64,000 bases of DNA from Gammaproteobacteria bacterium LSUCC0112 (GTDB taxonomy: Bacteria > Pseudomonadota > Gammaproteobacteria > Pseudomonadales > Pseudohongiellaceae), in NCBI GenBank assembly GCA_004535785.1, contig SPIB01000004.1, positions 62,001 to 126,000 on the forward strand, given 5' to 3'. Shown in pieces: positions 44,799-56,085 of the stretch. The first letter of the stretch is position 1. Each line of letters starts with the position of its first letter. Position numbers and translations under genes: made by a program. The notes under the pieces are model-generated. The model was not told the DNA's origin. It did not search any database and saw only the letters and a list, made by a program, of their open reading frames with translations.

Positions 44799-45599
44799 GT
44801 GTCTACCAAATATGATGTCGATCTGATTGGCGACGATGGCCCCGTTGACGATGGCGAGGGCGAGCCGTGGATGACCAGTTATCTGGACGTGATGACTTTG
44901 CTGTTTGCATTTTTTGTCATGCTGATGTCGATGTCAGAAATTCGTACAGAGCAGGTTCCCATCGTTACGGTCGCGCAAGCGCAGGGCTCACCGGCTGGTG
45001 CTGAGACGGTGACCATTACCCAAAGTGGCACAGGCATTGAGTCAGGGATTGCGCCGGGCGGCATCGGTGTACTGCCTGAGTACAATGCCGTGTTGCCCGG
45101 TCAAAGTGGGCAATCCGTGCCTGATGCAACAGACACCGGAACCGAGACGCCTGATGACAACTATGAAGCGCAGTTTGGTGAACTGGAAAACAGCCTGAAT
45201 TCTCTGGCACTTCAAGGTGTTGATGCCACACCCGGGCGCGAAGGGCTGACGCTGCGCATCGCAGACAACCTGTTGTTTGCCAGCGGTCAGGCGGAACTGA
45301 TGTACGAAGGCATGATATTGATCAGCCAATTGACGCAGGTGCTTGAGGACTTTGACGGCGAAATTTCTGTGGAGGGCCATACCGATAATGTGCCCATCAA
45401 CACGGCACGTTTTCCATCCAACTGGGAGCTGTCCAGCGCGCGGGCAATTTCCGTGTTGAAGTTTCTGGAGCAGGATGGCATTGCGGCCAATCGCATGAGA
45501 GCCATCGGGTACGCAGACACCCGGCCCCTGCAAAACAACGAGAGCCTGCAGAATCGCGCTGCCAATCGTCGTGTGGAGCTGATTCTGCGCGAACCTTGA
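44799..45599 (+). CDS. MotB/OmpA-type peptidoglycan-binding stator protein
   Basis: A 266-residue partner of the MotA-like protein. One membrane helix (about 25-47) holds the proton-carrying Asp in 'SYLDVMTLLFAFFVMLM'. A Gly/Ser/Thr-rich linker (about 60-125) leads to an OmpA domain (about 150-262) with 'VEGHTDNVPI', 'NWELSSARAISVLKFL' and 'NRRVELIL', which binds peptidoglycan. GTG start after AGGA. The linker is longer and more acidic than in E. coli MotB. It follows the MotA-like gene by 32 bases. Confidence 0.9.
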   Translation: MSTKYDVDLIGDDGPVDDGEGEPWMTSYLDVMTLLFAFFVMLMSMSEIRTEQVPIVTVAQAQGSPAGAETVTITQSGTGIESGIAPGGIGVLPEYNAVLPGQSGQSVPDATDTGTETPDDNYEAQFGELENSLNSLALQGVDATPGREGLTLRIADNLLFASGQAELMYEGMILISQLTQVLEDFDGEISVEGHTDNVPINTARFPSNWELSSARAISVLKFLEQDGIAANRMRAIGYADTRPLQNNESLQNRAANRRVELILREP

Positions 45600-46535
45600 T
45601 TAGCTGGCCGCTTTACAAAACCTGGCCATTTCATCCAGCACGGTCACCGCTTCGGGCAATTGCGGCACAAACAGCGGCCAGACATGAGGCTGTCCACGCC
45701 AGATCTGCAACTCGGTTGTCACACCTGCCTCCGCCGCTTTTTCCGCCACACGAATTCCGTCATCCCTGAGCACCTCACTGTCACTGACATAAATCAGCAG
45801 TGGCGGGAAACCACTGTAGTCAGCAAATAACGGCGATGCACGGGGGTCTCGCGCATCTGCGCCGGCGAGGTAGGTTGCCGCAGCACGTCGAATGGAGTCA
45901 CCACTGAACATCGCGCAACTGTCACTGTTGCAGTCCAGCGATACGCCGGTGGCGCTCAGATCCGAGTATGGCGACAACAAAACAGCTGCCGCCGGCATGG
46001 GTAACCCTGCGTCCTTGATTTGTACCAGCAATGACAAACACAAACCGGCACCGGCTGAGTCGCCTGCCAGCACAATGTTATGCGGATCACGGGTTTCAAG
46101 CAGCCATTGATAGGCGGCTATCACATCATCTGCCGCTGCCGGAAAGGGATGCTCCGGTGCCAGTCGATAGTCCAATACGAATACACTGGCACCGCTTTGT
46201 TTGGCCAATCGGGTGGTAAATGAGCGATACGCCAACGGCGACCCGAACAGGTAACCACCACCATGGCAATACAGAATCACCTGAGAGGATGATTCGGCTG
46301 CCGGGATATTCCACTCACCTCTCAGTCCATCTTGCTCAAAGGGCTTAATTTCGACGTCGGCAGCCACCGGGTTGCTGCCCATGTCTTTATCCAGCGAGCG
46401 GCGAAAACGCGGCGCGTCAAAATCGGGGCTGAGCAATTTGGGTTTAAAACGCCGACGCAGAAACCAGCTGATCAGATAGGATCGAACGCTGCGCCGCCGG
46501 ATGGATTTGCGTGTGAGGTTGCCTGCGTCTGACAT
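45600..46535 (-). CDS. Alpha/beta hydrolase, hormone-sensitive-lipase family
   Basis: A 311-residue esterase-like enzyme. Oxyanion motif 'YCHGGGYLFGSP' (about 89-100), nucleophile Ser in 'LAGDSAGAGLCLS', Asp in 'LIYVSDSEVLRDD', His in 'GQPHVWPLF', the full HSL/bHSL triad. No signal peptide; a basic N-terminus (KSIRRRSVRSY) may lie on the membrane. Acts on short- to medium-chain esters in the family. It is convergent with the MotB-like gene, stops adjoining. Confidence 0.92.
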   Translation of the reverse strand: MSDAGNLTRKSIRRRSVRSYLISWFLRRRFKPKLLSPDFDAPRFRRSLDKDMGSNPVAADVEIKPFEQDGLRGEWNIPAAESSSQVILYCHGGGYLFGSPLAYRSFTTRLAKQSGASVFVLDYRLAPEHPFPAAADDVIAAYQWLLETRDPHNIVLAGDSAGAGLCLSLLVQIKDAGLPMPAAAVLLSPYSDLSATGVSLDCNSDSCAMFSGDSIRRAAATYLAGADARDPRASPLFADYSGFPPLLIYVSDSEVLRDDGIRVAEKAAEAGVTTELQIWRGQPHVWPLFVPQLPEAVTVLDEMARFCKAAS

Positions 46536-46576
46536 AGTCCACCCTGGATTTTATTCTTGTGTTATGTGACTGATCG

Positions 46577-47653
46577 TCAAATCAGCGCTTTCAGTTGTGC
46601 CAGTTGTGCCTGTAATCGGTCTGCGGAATGACTTCTGATGGTGCCATGCCCCACTTTTCGACCAGCTTTGAATGCTTTGCCATAGTGATGCGCGTGGCAA
46701 TCCTCTATCGCTGCCAGTTTGTCGATAGCAGGTACGGTACCTATAAAATTAATCATGGCACTTTCGCCGAGTTTTGCGGTAGAACCCAGCGGCAAACCGG
46801 TGACTGCTCGTAGATGATTCTCAAACTGGCTGCACTCAGCGCCTTCAATTGTCCAATGGCCGGAATTATGTACACGGGGCGCAATTTCATTGGCGCGCAG
46901 GCCGCCATCGACTTCAAAAAACTCAAATGCGAGTACACCCACATAGTCCAGATGTTCAAGCACCGAGGTAACGTAACCTTCCGCCAATGCCTGCAGCGCA
47001 TGGTCAGTGCTCGGGATCGACAACCGCAGAATGCCCTGTTCGTGAGTATTGTGAACCAGCGGGTACGCGCGAATGTCGCCGTTGCGCGCGCGCACAGCAA
47101 TCAGAGACACTTCGCCGCTAAAGCGTACAAAGGTTTCCAGAATACACGGCACTGATCCCAATTCCGCAAACGCGTTTTCCACATCAGTGTGTGTGCGTAA
47201 TACTTTTTGACCTTTGCCGTCATAACCCAGCGTGCGGGTTTTAAGCACTGCCGGCAAGCCGATCGATTGCACAGCAGCATCCAGGTCTTGCTGGGATTCA
47301 ACGGCAGCAAACGGCGCAACCGGAATGCCCAACTGCTGGAACAGCGTTTTTTCATTCAGGCGGTCGCGGGCAATGCGTAACGCCTCTGCACAAGGGAAAA
47401 CCGGCACATACTGTGACAGGAATGCGACGGTTTCAGCAGGCACGTTTTCAAATTCAAAGGTTACCAGATCGACCTGATCAGCCAGTTGGCGCAGATGTTC
47501 ATGGTCATTGTAATCCGCGCAGATATGCGCGCCTAATGCGGCTGCACAGGCATCCACGGCAGGATCAAGGAATATAAACTGCATGCCCAGCGGTGTGCCA
47601 GCCAGCGCCAGCATACGTCCAAGCTGCCCGCCTCCAATCACTCCGATTTTCAT
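46577..47653 (-). CDS. purK: 5-(carboxyamino)imidazole ribonucleotide synthase (PurK)
   Basis: A 358-residue ATP-grasp enzyme making N5-CAIR from AIR, bicarbonate and ATP in purine synthesis. N-terminal '[18 protein letters not shown]', ATP-grasp '[17 protein letters not shown]', '[16 protein letters not shown]' and '[28 protein letters not shown]' region are all present. Its ATG overlaps the purE stop by four bases, so purEK is one operon. Confidence 0.96.
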   Translation of the reverse strand: MKIGVIGGGQLGRMLALAGTPLGMQFIFLDPAVDACAAALGAHICADYNDHEHLRQLADQVDLVTFEFENVPAETVAFLSQYVPVFPCAEALRIARDRLNEKTLFQQLGIPVAPFAAVESQQDLDAAVQSIGLPAVLKTRTLGYDGKGQKVLRTHTDVENAFAELGSVPCILETFVRFSGEVSLIAVRARNGDIRAYPLVHNTHEQGILRLSIPSTDHALQALAEGYVTSVLEHLDYVGVLAFEFFEVDGGLRANEIAPRVHNSGHWTIEGAECSQFENHLRAVTGLPLGSTAKLGESAMINFIGTVPAIDKLAAIEDCHAHHYGKAFKAGRKVGHGTIRSHSADRLQAQLAQLKALI

Positions 47654-48162
47654 GGTTGTCGCGGATCCGGATTATCCAGCACGGTGTTGGTCTGTTGAGT
47701 ACGAAAGGCAATAACAGCCTCCTGAATCGCCGGATACTTATTGCCCAGTATGGAACCGGCCAGCAAGGCTGCATTGACCGCGCCTGCACGACCTATCGCC
47801 AACGTTGCGACCGCAATACCGGCCGGCATCTGAACAATAGACAGCAAGGAGTCTACGCCAGACAACATGGATGACTGGACGGGCACACCGAGCACAGGCA
47901 AATGTGTTTTGGCGGCGCACATACCCGGCAAATGGGCAGCCCCACCAGCACCGGCAATGATGACTTCGATGCCACGTCCCGCGGCATGTTCAGCATAATT
48001 GAACAACAGATCCGGCGTGCGGTGGGCGGAGACAACCTGAACTTCATAAGGGATGGCGAGCTTGTCCAACATCTCGATGGTGTGGCACATGGTGGCCCAA
48101 TCGGACTTGGAGCCCATGATGACACCGACCAGCGCCGGCTTCCCTGAATTGTTTTGGGTCAT
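47650..48162 (-). CDS. purE: N5-CAIR mutase (PurE)
   Basis: A 170-residue class I PurE that converts N5-CAIR to CAIR. '[14 protein letters not shown]' (substrate Ser/Asp), '[15 protein letters not shown]' with catalytic His, '[13 protein letters not shown]' and '[14 protein letters not shown]' are standard. First gene of the purEK operon, no upstream overlap. Confidence 0.97.
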   Translation of the reverse strand: MTQNNSGKPALVGVIMGSKSDWATMCHTIEMLDKLAIPYEVQVVSAHRTPDLLFNYAEHAAGRGIEVIIAGAGGAAHLPGMCAAKTHLPVLGVPVQSSMLSGVDSLLSIVQMPAGIAVATLAIGRAGAVNAALLAGSILGNKYPAIQEAVIAFRTQQTNTVLDNPDPRQP

Positions 48163-48231
48163 TTCTCATGCCTCTTGGCCGGAGCGGAAAAAGTCGCGAG
48201 TATACCGGAAAACCATAAAATTCAGAACTTT

Positions 48232-48552
48232 TCAGAATTTCTCTGGACGCAACACTTCCACAGATGACAAAAAACAGATCATGGCGTAGTCAGCATAATA
48301 GTGCTGCTGAACATGTTGGCTGAGTTTTTCTGCCATTGCACGACTGCACACGACTTCGATGCGGACATTGCCATCGTTGTCCCAACCGGCATTGCGCACA
48401 CCGCGATTGCCGCGGCCACGTGCATCGGACACCGTCCAGCCGGGCGCCCCCAGACGCTGCAGATCATCCAGCAAGCGGGCCTCCAGTACCGCTTCGCAGA
48501 TCACCGTGAGCAAACATTTTTCATGACGGGTGTGTGCTTGTGCGTTACTCAT
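48232..48552 (-). CDS. PII-like regulatory protein of the bicarbonate transporter (SbtB-like)
   Basis: A 106-residue PII-fold protein. 'CLLTVICEAVLEARLLDDLQ' is strand 1/helix 1, 'DARGRGNRGVRNAGWDNDGN' the T-loop, and 'VRIEVVCSRAMAEKL' strand 3/helix 2. There is no Tyr uridylylation site of GlnB and no cyanobacterial C-terminal disulfide loop. The ATG overlaps the SbtA-like stop by four bases; SbtB proteins bind cyclic nucleotides or adenylates and gate SbtA. The pairing is the main basis for the call. Confidence 0.75.
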   Translation of the reverse strand: MSNAQAHTRHEKCLLTVICEAVLEARLLDDLQRLGAPGWTVSDARGRGNRGVRNAGWDNDGNVRIEVVCSRAMAEKLSQHVQQHYYADYAMICFLSSVEVLRPEKF

Positions 48553-49493
48553 GACAACGGCGCCTCACTTAAAAATTGGGCTATCTGCAGATAAAGGGGG
48601 ATTCCAATCAAGATATTAAACGGGAAAGTAATACCCAGCGACGCCCCCAGAGACAGGGACGGATTAGCCTGTGGTAACGCCAGTCGCATCGCTGCCGGTA
48701 CCGCGATATAGGACGCGCTGGCACCCAGCGTCGCCAGCATGGCAGTGCCTCCTACCGACAACCCCATCAAGGTAGCAAAACCAAATCCGGTGGCAGCGCC
48801 TATCCAGGGCATGATCAAGGCAAAACCCACCAGACGCAGACCAACCCGGCGTAACGCGCCCATTTGTTTGGAGGCTATCAGCCCCATTTCAAGCAGGAAC
48901 AGCGCCAACACGGGCGCGAACATGCTGGTATACAGCGGTTCCAACGGCGCTACCGCTTCTTTGCCGGCCAGTACACCAATAATCAAACCACCCAGCAGTA
49001 ACATGATGCTTTTGCCGAGGAAAATCTCGCGTCCCAGTTCGCGCCAGGGGGTACCGCGACTGACACCTCGTGCCAGCACAATACCCACGAGTATCGCGGG
49101 CACTTCAAGAATCGCCACAAACAGCGGCATGTAGCTTTCAAAAGACACACCCTGTGCGGTCAGGTAGGCAACAACCACGGCAAATGTTCCTGCGCTCACC
49201 GAGCCGTAATGCGCCGCAATATTGGCCGCATCAACTCTGCTGAATCGCAGGATTTTTAACAGCGGGAAGGCGACCAACGGCAACAGCAATCCCATCAGCA
49301 GAACCAGTGCCATTTGCCCAACCAGGGCGGGGCTCGCTTGGGCTGCCAGTTCCACGCCGCCGTGCAAACCAATCGCCAACAGCAGGATTATGGATAGTGT
49401 CTCGTAAAGTGCAGGTGGCAATTTCAGTTCACTGCGCATCAACCCCGCAGCCAGTCCAAACACAAAAAACAGTACGACCGGATCCCAACCCAT
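48549..49493 (-). CDS. Sodium-dependent bicarbonate transporter family protein (SbtA-like)
   Basis: A 314-residue membrane protein with ten helices in two inverted halves. 'IAAHYGSVSAGTFAVVVAYL' and 'GTAMLATLGASASYIAVPAA' are the SbtA substrate-binding helix ends. Complete, normal length. Coupled to the PII-like gene, then followed 70 bases later by purEK. Bicarbonate supply for carboxylases (PurK itself uses bicarbonate) is a reasonable role; no RuBisCO or carboxysome gene is in view. Confidence 0.85.
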   Translation of the reverse strand: MGWDPVVLFFVFGLAAGLMRSELKLPPALYETLSIILLLAIGLHGGVELAAQASPALVGQMALVLLMGLLLPLVAFPLLKILRFSRVDAANIAAHYGSVSAGTFAVVVAYLTAQGVSFESYMPLFVAILEVPAILVGIVLARGVSRGTPWRELGREIFLGKSIMLLLGGLIIGVLAGKEAVAPLEPLYTSMFAPVLALFLLEMGLIASKQMGALRRVGLRLVGFALIMPWIGAATGFGFATLMGLSVGGTAMLATLGASASYIAVPAAMRLALPQANPSLSLGASLGITFPFNILIGIPLYLQIAQFLSEAPLS

Positions 49494-49915
49494 AATGCCT
49501 CCAAAAGCGTCGCGACAGCTTACCCAAAGGGCGGATGGCGATCAATCAGATTGGGGCGTTTCAACATCAGTGCAGGAACCTCGGGCATCAGCTGCAGTAC
49601 TGGACCGGCCGCATCCTCTGCGTCAACGCCCGGCGCTGCGGAACTCGCCTTCGCGCGCTACGCGGGCTCAGAGCTCAAACAGTCCTCGCGCATGCTCGGG
49701 CGTACACGCATAGGATAAGCGCGGCCTGATTGGTCCACTACTGCAGCTGATGCCCGATGCTCTCTCAGACCTGTGGTTGCGCAGTACATCTTTTTTGCAT
49801 CGCGCCGCAAAATATGGAGGCCTGTGGCATGGCGATCTGCGTCGAGGAACAATTAGAGGCGTAGCCTCGTTCCAAGACTCAGTCGCCCTGGCGCAGACCG
49901 GAGAATCAGGCGCAT
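49494..49915. other. Gene-free stretch between the bicarbonate transporter and groEL
   Basis: About 420 bases with no frame I would call a gene; short open frames exist on both strands but lack ribosome sites and family motifs. It contains a GC-rich block at about 49625-49690 (CTGCGGAACTCGCC then GGCTCAGAGCTC and CAGTCCTCGC) of a kind I associate with conserved intergenic elements in other proteobacteria, without a known function. The rest is unremarkable. Confidence 0.5.
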
Positions 49916-49950
49916 AAAAAAAGGGACACAGGTTTCCCTGCGTCCCTTTT
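49916..49950 (-). terminator. groESL terminator
   Basis: A near-perfect stem (GGGACACAGG at 49923-49932 with CCCTGCGTCCC at 49936-49946) with flanking A and T runs; reading the minus strand it ends in seven T's (49916-49922), 57 bases after the groEL stop. Confidence 0.92.
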
Positions 49951-50006
49951 GATTTTCCAAGTGGAAAGCGTGGGGTCAGCGCGCTTGCGCCCTCCGACCC
50001 CGGCGA

Positions 50007-51677
<1,671 letters not shown>

Positions 51678-51732
51678 TTATGAATGTGTCTCTGGCCCGG
51701 CTACACAGAGAGGCCGGACGGGTGAGCAAGTG

Positions 51733-52023
51733 TTACTTCTCGATCACACCGTAAATTTCGTTTTCGCTCAGAATCAGCAACTCTTCGTCGCCGATTTTGA
51801 CGGTGTTGCTGGCATATTTGCCGAATACAACGGTATCGCCCACTTTCAGGTCAACCGGGCGCTTTTCGCCGTTTTCCATGATCTTGCCTGGACCGACAGC
51901 AAGCACTTCGCCTTGAGCAGGCTTTTCAGCCGCTGAACCTGGCAGCACAATACCACCGGCTGTTCTGGTCTCTTCTTCCTTGCGACGAACAACAACACGG
52001 TCTTGCAATGGTCGAATTTTCAT
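51733..52023 (-). CDS. groS: Co-chaperonin GroES
   Basis: A 96-residue cap of the GroEL chamber: '[20 protein letters not shown]', mobile loop '[18 protein letters not shown]', '[19 protein letters not shown]'. The ATG at 52023 follows AGGAG; a GTG three codons up is not used. Driven by a sigma-32-like promoter about 110 bases upstream. Confidence 0.98.
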   Translation of the reverse strand: MKIRPLQDRVVVRRKEEETRTAGGIVLPGSAAEKPAQGEVLAVGPGKIMENGEKRPVDLKVGDTVVFGKYASNTVKIGDEELLILSENEIYGVIEK

Positions 52024-52134
52024 TATTCGCACTCTCCTTACTGACTATACAAACGTCTATGGTTAACAAAAGCCGGTGGGCATAAACCCACGCGACAAAG
52101 CTGCTTGGTACTTGAGTTAATACGTGTGTTCGAT

Positions 52135-52162
52135 AGATGGGGCTGGTGGTGCGGATTTCAAT
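52135..52162 (-). promoter_or_regulatory. Heat-shock (sigma-32 type) promoter of groESL
   Basis: On the minus strand: -35 ATTGAAA (52156-52162), 13-base spacer, -10 CCCCATCT (52135-52142). The -10 is an exact match to CCCCATNT and the -35 differs from CTTGAAA in one base. It lies about 112 bases upstream of the groES ATG. Confidence 0.88.
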
Positions 52163-52195
52163 GGCTGGTTTAAAAAAATTTTGGAATTACGGTCT

Positions 52196-52738
52196 TTACT
52201 TGTCATTCTGTGGCGATTTGCGGGTATTGCGGTCGCGGTCATCCGGAAAGGCCGCCTGACCATCCCGAGGCTGATCACGATCAACCACCTCACCGTCTAT
52301 CACATCGCCTTGCTCGCCCGCCGGGCGTCCAAAACCTGAAAAACCATTAATTGTAGTGGATGACCGATAAAACCCACCCATAAACATGCCGTTTCCTCTG
52401 GCGAGCAAGCGAGCGGCGAGTCGGCTACGAATCGCCGGTGTCAGCAGCGCAAAGCCGATGCAGTCCGTCAGTAATCCCGGCGTAATCAGCAAGGCACCCG
52501 CAAAGGTCAGCAACAGGGCCTCAACAATTTCCTGACCCGGCATTTGTCCTGCACGCATGCGTTGATCCGCCCTGCGCAGGGTGGATAACCCTTGTCGTCG
52601 CAACACAGTGATACCGGTAAACGCGGTCACAATCACGATGAACAAGGTCGCCAATCCGCCAATCAAATCTGCCAATGCAAACAGCAGGTACAGCTCTGTG
52701 ATCGGAATAATTAAAAACATCAACATAGCAAAACGCAT
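52196..52738 (-). CDS. fxsA: FxsA family membrane protein
   Basis: A 180-residue protein with about four helices in the first 120 residues ('PITELYLLFALADLIGG', 'IVTAFTGITVLRRQG', 'LLTFAGALLITPGLLTD', 'CIGFALLTPAIR') and a polar tail. FxsA in E. coli relieves F exclusion of phage T7 and is widely found beside groES; its native role is unknown. Same strand as groES, separated from it by the heat-shock promoter. Confidence 0.92.
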   Translation of the reverse strand: MRFAMLMFLIIPITELYLLFALADLIGGLATLFIVIVTAFTGITVLRRQGLSTLRRADQRMRAGQMPGQEIVEALLLTFAGALLITPGLLTDCIGFALLTPAIRSRLAARLLARGNGMFMGGFYRSSTTINGFSGFGRPAGEQGDVIDGEVVDRDQPRDGQAAFPDDRDRNTRKSPQNDK

Positions 52739-52741
52739 AAA

Positions 52742-54457
52742 TCAGCTTCCTGAGACTCGTTCCAGCGCACTTTGCCGGGATGCAACCCGGAAAGCCAGCG
52801 CGATTGCGACTACGCCTATGGCTACTGAATAAAGAAAAAAAGCCGTGTAACCGGCACCCAATGCTGCCGGTGAAACACCGGCCATTTGCGCACCATTGGC
52901 CATGGTTTCCGGTGACAAGTCTGCAAACATGGGCATTAATGCCGATAAGGGACCGCCTGCCTCCGCAGAGCGGGCGGCAGACTCAACCACCCGGCCACTT
53001 TGAGAGGCGACCAACTTGCCTAACAGCGCGTACAAGGACGAGAACAACGCATATTGTGTTGCCGTAAAACCTGCTGATGTCAGCGATGACATGTAGGCTA
53101 TGAGCGCGGTACCGGCAAACCCGGTCGCCAGATTGTCCACGCTGATTGCCACATACAGCGATGGCACATCGGCCCCACGTGTCGCCAGCCAGATAAACAC
53201 CAGATTGGAAAACGGGCTCGCAAACACGCCATAAAGCATGGTTTTGATGACGCCGACACGCGCCACACAATACCCGCTCAGCGCCACGCCTACCATCAAC
53301 GCCAATACACCAAAAATCTTTCGCACTTCAGCGATTTGCCCAAGAGTGAATCCCAGATCTACGTAAAACGGTCCCATTAGATTCAATACAAAATCTGACA
53401 GCCGATACAAGCAGATCAGCGCAAGAATCAAACCGCCCAGCTGAGGCCCAAACCGTTTAAAAAAGTCAGCTAATGGATCACCGTAAGCGCGTTGTAGATG
53501 AATGCCCGGACGTGTCTGATGCCCGGGCACAGGTATGCAGGCGAGGGCCAACAAACCAAGACCTGAAAGTACCCCTGCAACCTGCAAATAGATACCAGTC
53601 GGAGCACTACGCCATACGCTGACCAATTGTGCGCCTGACTCCGTGTTGCCGCCCAAAAACAGCCAAACGTCCCGCAACATCACAGCATTGCCGGTTAATC
53701 CTGACCCCATCAGCAATGCCGCCAACAGAATAATCAGACCTCGCACCAGCCACTCGAAGACTTCTGAAACGGGTTTACGTGGCAGATCGGCGACCAAACT
53801 CACAAACGGACGCACACTGACTTCCCGGGGTGCAAGCAATGCACCGAGCATGCCGATACTCATCAGCGCTGCCATCACTGCATAGGACACATTCCAGCTG
53901 AAGGCTTCTGCCAGAAATAATGGCACCGCGCCCGCCACAATCATGGCGACGCGATAACCCCATTGATAAGCGGCCGCCATGGCGCCGGAACGAGTTTCAT
54001 CGACGGCTTCAATACGCCATGCGTCAATCACAATATCCTGTGTGGCACCAGCGAACCCCACAAAGGCAGCCAGCAGGGCGACCCGCATCAAGCTCAACTC
54101 CGGATCGGAGCCCGCGATCATCCACAGCCCAAGCATGATGATTAGCTGCGTCAGCAACATCCATGAACGACGCCGACCGAGCAAGTGATCCAACAGTGGC
54201 AGCCGGACCCGATCGATGAGCGGCGCCCAAACAAACTTCAAGGCATAACTGAGTGTCGCCAACGCAAAAATGGAGATAGATTGCAGCGATACACCGGACT
54301 GGCGCAGCCAGACCGAGAGGGTGTCAAAAATAAGCAGGAATGGCAGTCCGGCGGCAAAGCCCAGCAGCAGCATGACCAGCACACGACGTTCGCCGTAGAC
54401 CGCCAGTGCTCGCCAGCCAGTGATGACCTTGACCTCGGGACTGCCTGCAGTTGGCAT
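52742..54457 (-). CDS. ampG: AmpG-type muropeptide permease (MFS)
   Basis: A 571-residue inner-membrane transporter with 14 or so helices. 'LLGFAAGLPFLLIFDTLSVWLRQSGVSL' and 'FVWAPLIDRVRLPLLDHLLGRRRSWML' and 'GATQDIVIDAWRIE' are AmpG hallmarks. Imports GlcNAc-anhydroMurNAc peptides released by lytic transglycosylases for recycling. Stop is three bases from the fxsA start; yajQ lies eight bases upstream. Confidence 0.93.
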   Translation of the reverse strand: MPTAGSPEVKVITGWRALAVYGERRVLVMLLLGFAAGLPFLLIFDTLSVWLRQSGVSLQSISIFALATLSYALKFVWAPLIDRVRLPLLDHLLGRRRSWMLLTQLIIMLGLWMIAGSDPELSLMRVALLAAFVGFAGATQDIVIDAWRIEAVDETRSGAMAAAYQWGYRVAMIVAGAVPLFLAEAFSWNVSYAVMAALMSIGMLGALLAPREVSVRPFVSLVADLPRKPVSEVFEWLVRGLIILLAALLMGSGLTGNAVMLRDVWLFLGGNTESGAQLVSVWRSAPTGIYLQVAGVLSGLGLLALACIPVPGHQTRPGIHLQRAYGDPLADFFKRFGPQLGGLILALICLYRLSDFVLNLMGPFYVDLGFTLGQIAEVRKIFGVLALMVGVALSGYCVARVGVIKTMLYGVFASPFSNLVFIWLATRGADVPSLYVAISVDNLATGFAGTALIAYMSSLTSAGFTATQYALFSSLYALLGKLVASQSGRVVESAARSAEAGGPLSALMPMFADLSPETMANGAQMAGVSPAALGAGYTAFFLYSVAIGVVAIALAFRVASRQSALERVSGS

Positions 54458-54465
54458 GGGCAGAC

Positions 54466-54948
54466 TTAGTCTCTGAAGTTATTGTATTGCAAAGGAATCT
54501 CCAGATTCGCTTCACGCAACATCGCAATGACTTCCTGAAGGTCATCCCGCTTTTTGCCGGTCACGCGCAATTTTTCACCTTGAATGGCAGTTTGCACTTT
54601 CATCTTTTTGTCTTTGATCATTTTAACCAGTTTACGTGCCATGTCGGCTTCAATACCCTGCTGAATAGTAACTTTCTGGCTGGCTTTTTTGCCCGACAGA
54701 ACAATGTCCTCTTCTTTCATGGTTTTGATATCAACATGACGCTTGACCAGCTTGTTTTTCAGAATATCCATCATCTGTTCAAGCTGGAAATCTGACTCTG
54801 CAGTCAAGGTGATCTGCGCTTCCTCAAGCTCAAAACTGGCATCAACACCTTTAAAATCAAAGCGGGTGCCGACTTCACGCGTTGCCTGATCGACGGCATT
54901 ACGTACTTCGGGAAGATCCACTTCTGAAACAATATCAAACGATGGCAT
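54466..54948 (-). CDS. yajQ: YajQ family nucleotide/c-di-GMP-binding protein
   Basis: A 160-residue double-RRM-like protein: '[20 protein letters not shown]', '[14 protein letters not shown]', '[20 protein letters not shown]' and a C-terminal 'LQYNNFRD'. Some members bind cyclic di-GMP and modulate transcription factors; binding here is inferred. ATG start; on the same strand as ampG, 8 bases apart. Confidence 0.96.
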   Translation of the reverse strand: MPSFDIVSEVDLPEVRNAVDQATREVGTRFDFKGVDASFELEEAQITLTAESDFQLEQMMDILKNKLVKRHVDIKTMKEEDIVLSGKKASQKVTIQQGIEADMARKLVKMIKDKKMKVQTAIQGEKLRVTGKKRDDLQEVIAMLREANLEIPLQYNNFRD

Positions 54949-55033
54949 GGGCGTACCTCAATTCTGGAAACAAGTCTTTTAGTGCCGCCTATAGTACCAT
55001 CATGCCCGAAAAACACACGATGGGAGTTTCGGT

Positions 55034-56011
55034 GTGCCTGCCAATCAACGCAGTCCTGAATCAAGTCGCTGGTATGTGCTGGGTGCAGGTGCCATGGGCT
55101 GTTTGTGGGCAACAGCTTTGCAGTCCCACTTACGACGGCCATCTGCCACTGCACTGATCGTGCGCGATGAGGCAGCAGTGGCCAATTATCCGGGGGAGAT
55201 CACCATTGAAGGCTTTGCTGGCGACGTGCAGCGCTTTCAGATCCCCGCATTTTCAAGTCTGGCGTTAGCGCAAGCGCGATCTCCTGTGCAGAATCTTGTG
55301 TTGAGTTGTAAAGCCCAGGACGCAGAGTCGGCATTGGCCGGTATCGCCCCGTGTTTGAGTGACACCAGCCGGATTGTGTTACTGCAAAACGGCATACGCG
55401 TTCAGCAAACCTTGACCCTGCATAGACCGCCCGGCAGCGTTTTTTGCCTGAGCACCAGTCATGGAGCCTGGATCAAGTTTCCGTATCACGTTGTGCATGC
55501 AGGACAAGGCAACGCCTGGCTGGGCTTGCTGCCCCCGGCCAACACGGCCGCAGCAACAAGCGCACTGACTCAGTTAATCGGTGAACTGCCCGCCAGTGAT
55601 ATGCACATCAGTATTGACCACGATATGGCCTCACGACTCTGGTTGAAGTTTGCCGTTAACTGCGCGATTAACGCCCTCACTGTTTTTTACAATTGCCAGA
55701 ATGGTGAATTGCTCAGCAATCCACATGCAAAAAATCACCTGCAAGCACTTTGCCGTGAAATCAGTGAATTGACAGACGCCATCCCTGAGTGCCCCGTTCT
55801 GCCAGATCTGTGGCAGCACGTACAACAGGTTGCTACGGCCACGCGACACAACTATTCATCAACCCTGCAAGACATTCAACGCAAAAGACCCACAGAAATT
55901 GAACATTTGAATGGCTGGTTGTGTGAACTTGCCGGGCGACATCATCTACCTTGCCCACTCAACGATACCTTACTCAATCATGTCAGACAGCGACAAACCA
56001 GTCATTTTTGA
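55034..56011 (+). CDS. Ketopantoate-reductase-family protein (PanE/ApbA)
   Basis: A 325-residue NADPH reductase-type protein. Rossmann 'WYVLGAGAMGCLWATAL', the middle 'LVLSCKAQDAESALAG' with catalytic-type Lys, and 'RLWLKFAVNCAINALTVFYNCQNG' with Lys and Asn of the family. It would reduce 2-dehydropantoate to pantoate for CoA synthesis, though paralogues with other keto acids exist. GTG start with GGGAG upstream. It ends 75 bases before the ABC permease. Confidence 0.85.
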   Translation: MPANQRSPESSRWYVLGAGAMGCLWATALQSHLRRPSATALIVRDEAAVANYPGEITIEGFAGDVQRFQIPAFSSLALAQARSPVQNLVLSCKAQDAESALAGIAPCLSDTSRIVLLQNGIRVQQTLTLHRPPGSVFCLSTSHGAWIKFPYHVVHAGQGNAWLGLLPPANTAAATSALTQLIGELPASDMHISIDHDMASRLWLKFAVNCAINALTVFYNCQNGELLSNPHAKNHLQALCREISELTDAIPECPVLPDLWQHVQQVATATRHNYSSTLQDIQRKRPTEIEHLNGWLCELAGRHHLPCPLNDTLLNHVRQRQTSHF

Positions 56012-56085
56012 CTGTGTTAGAATCCAGCCACTTACAGAAAAAGCAGACTCGTTTGCACCGGCGCCAGGCTGACTTGACTGGTTTT

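Noticed and set aside
49495-49852. Short open frames upstream of the groEL terminator
   Set aside because: They lie on both strands, have no ribosome sites and no family motif; treated as non-coding.
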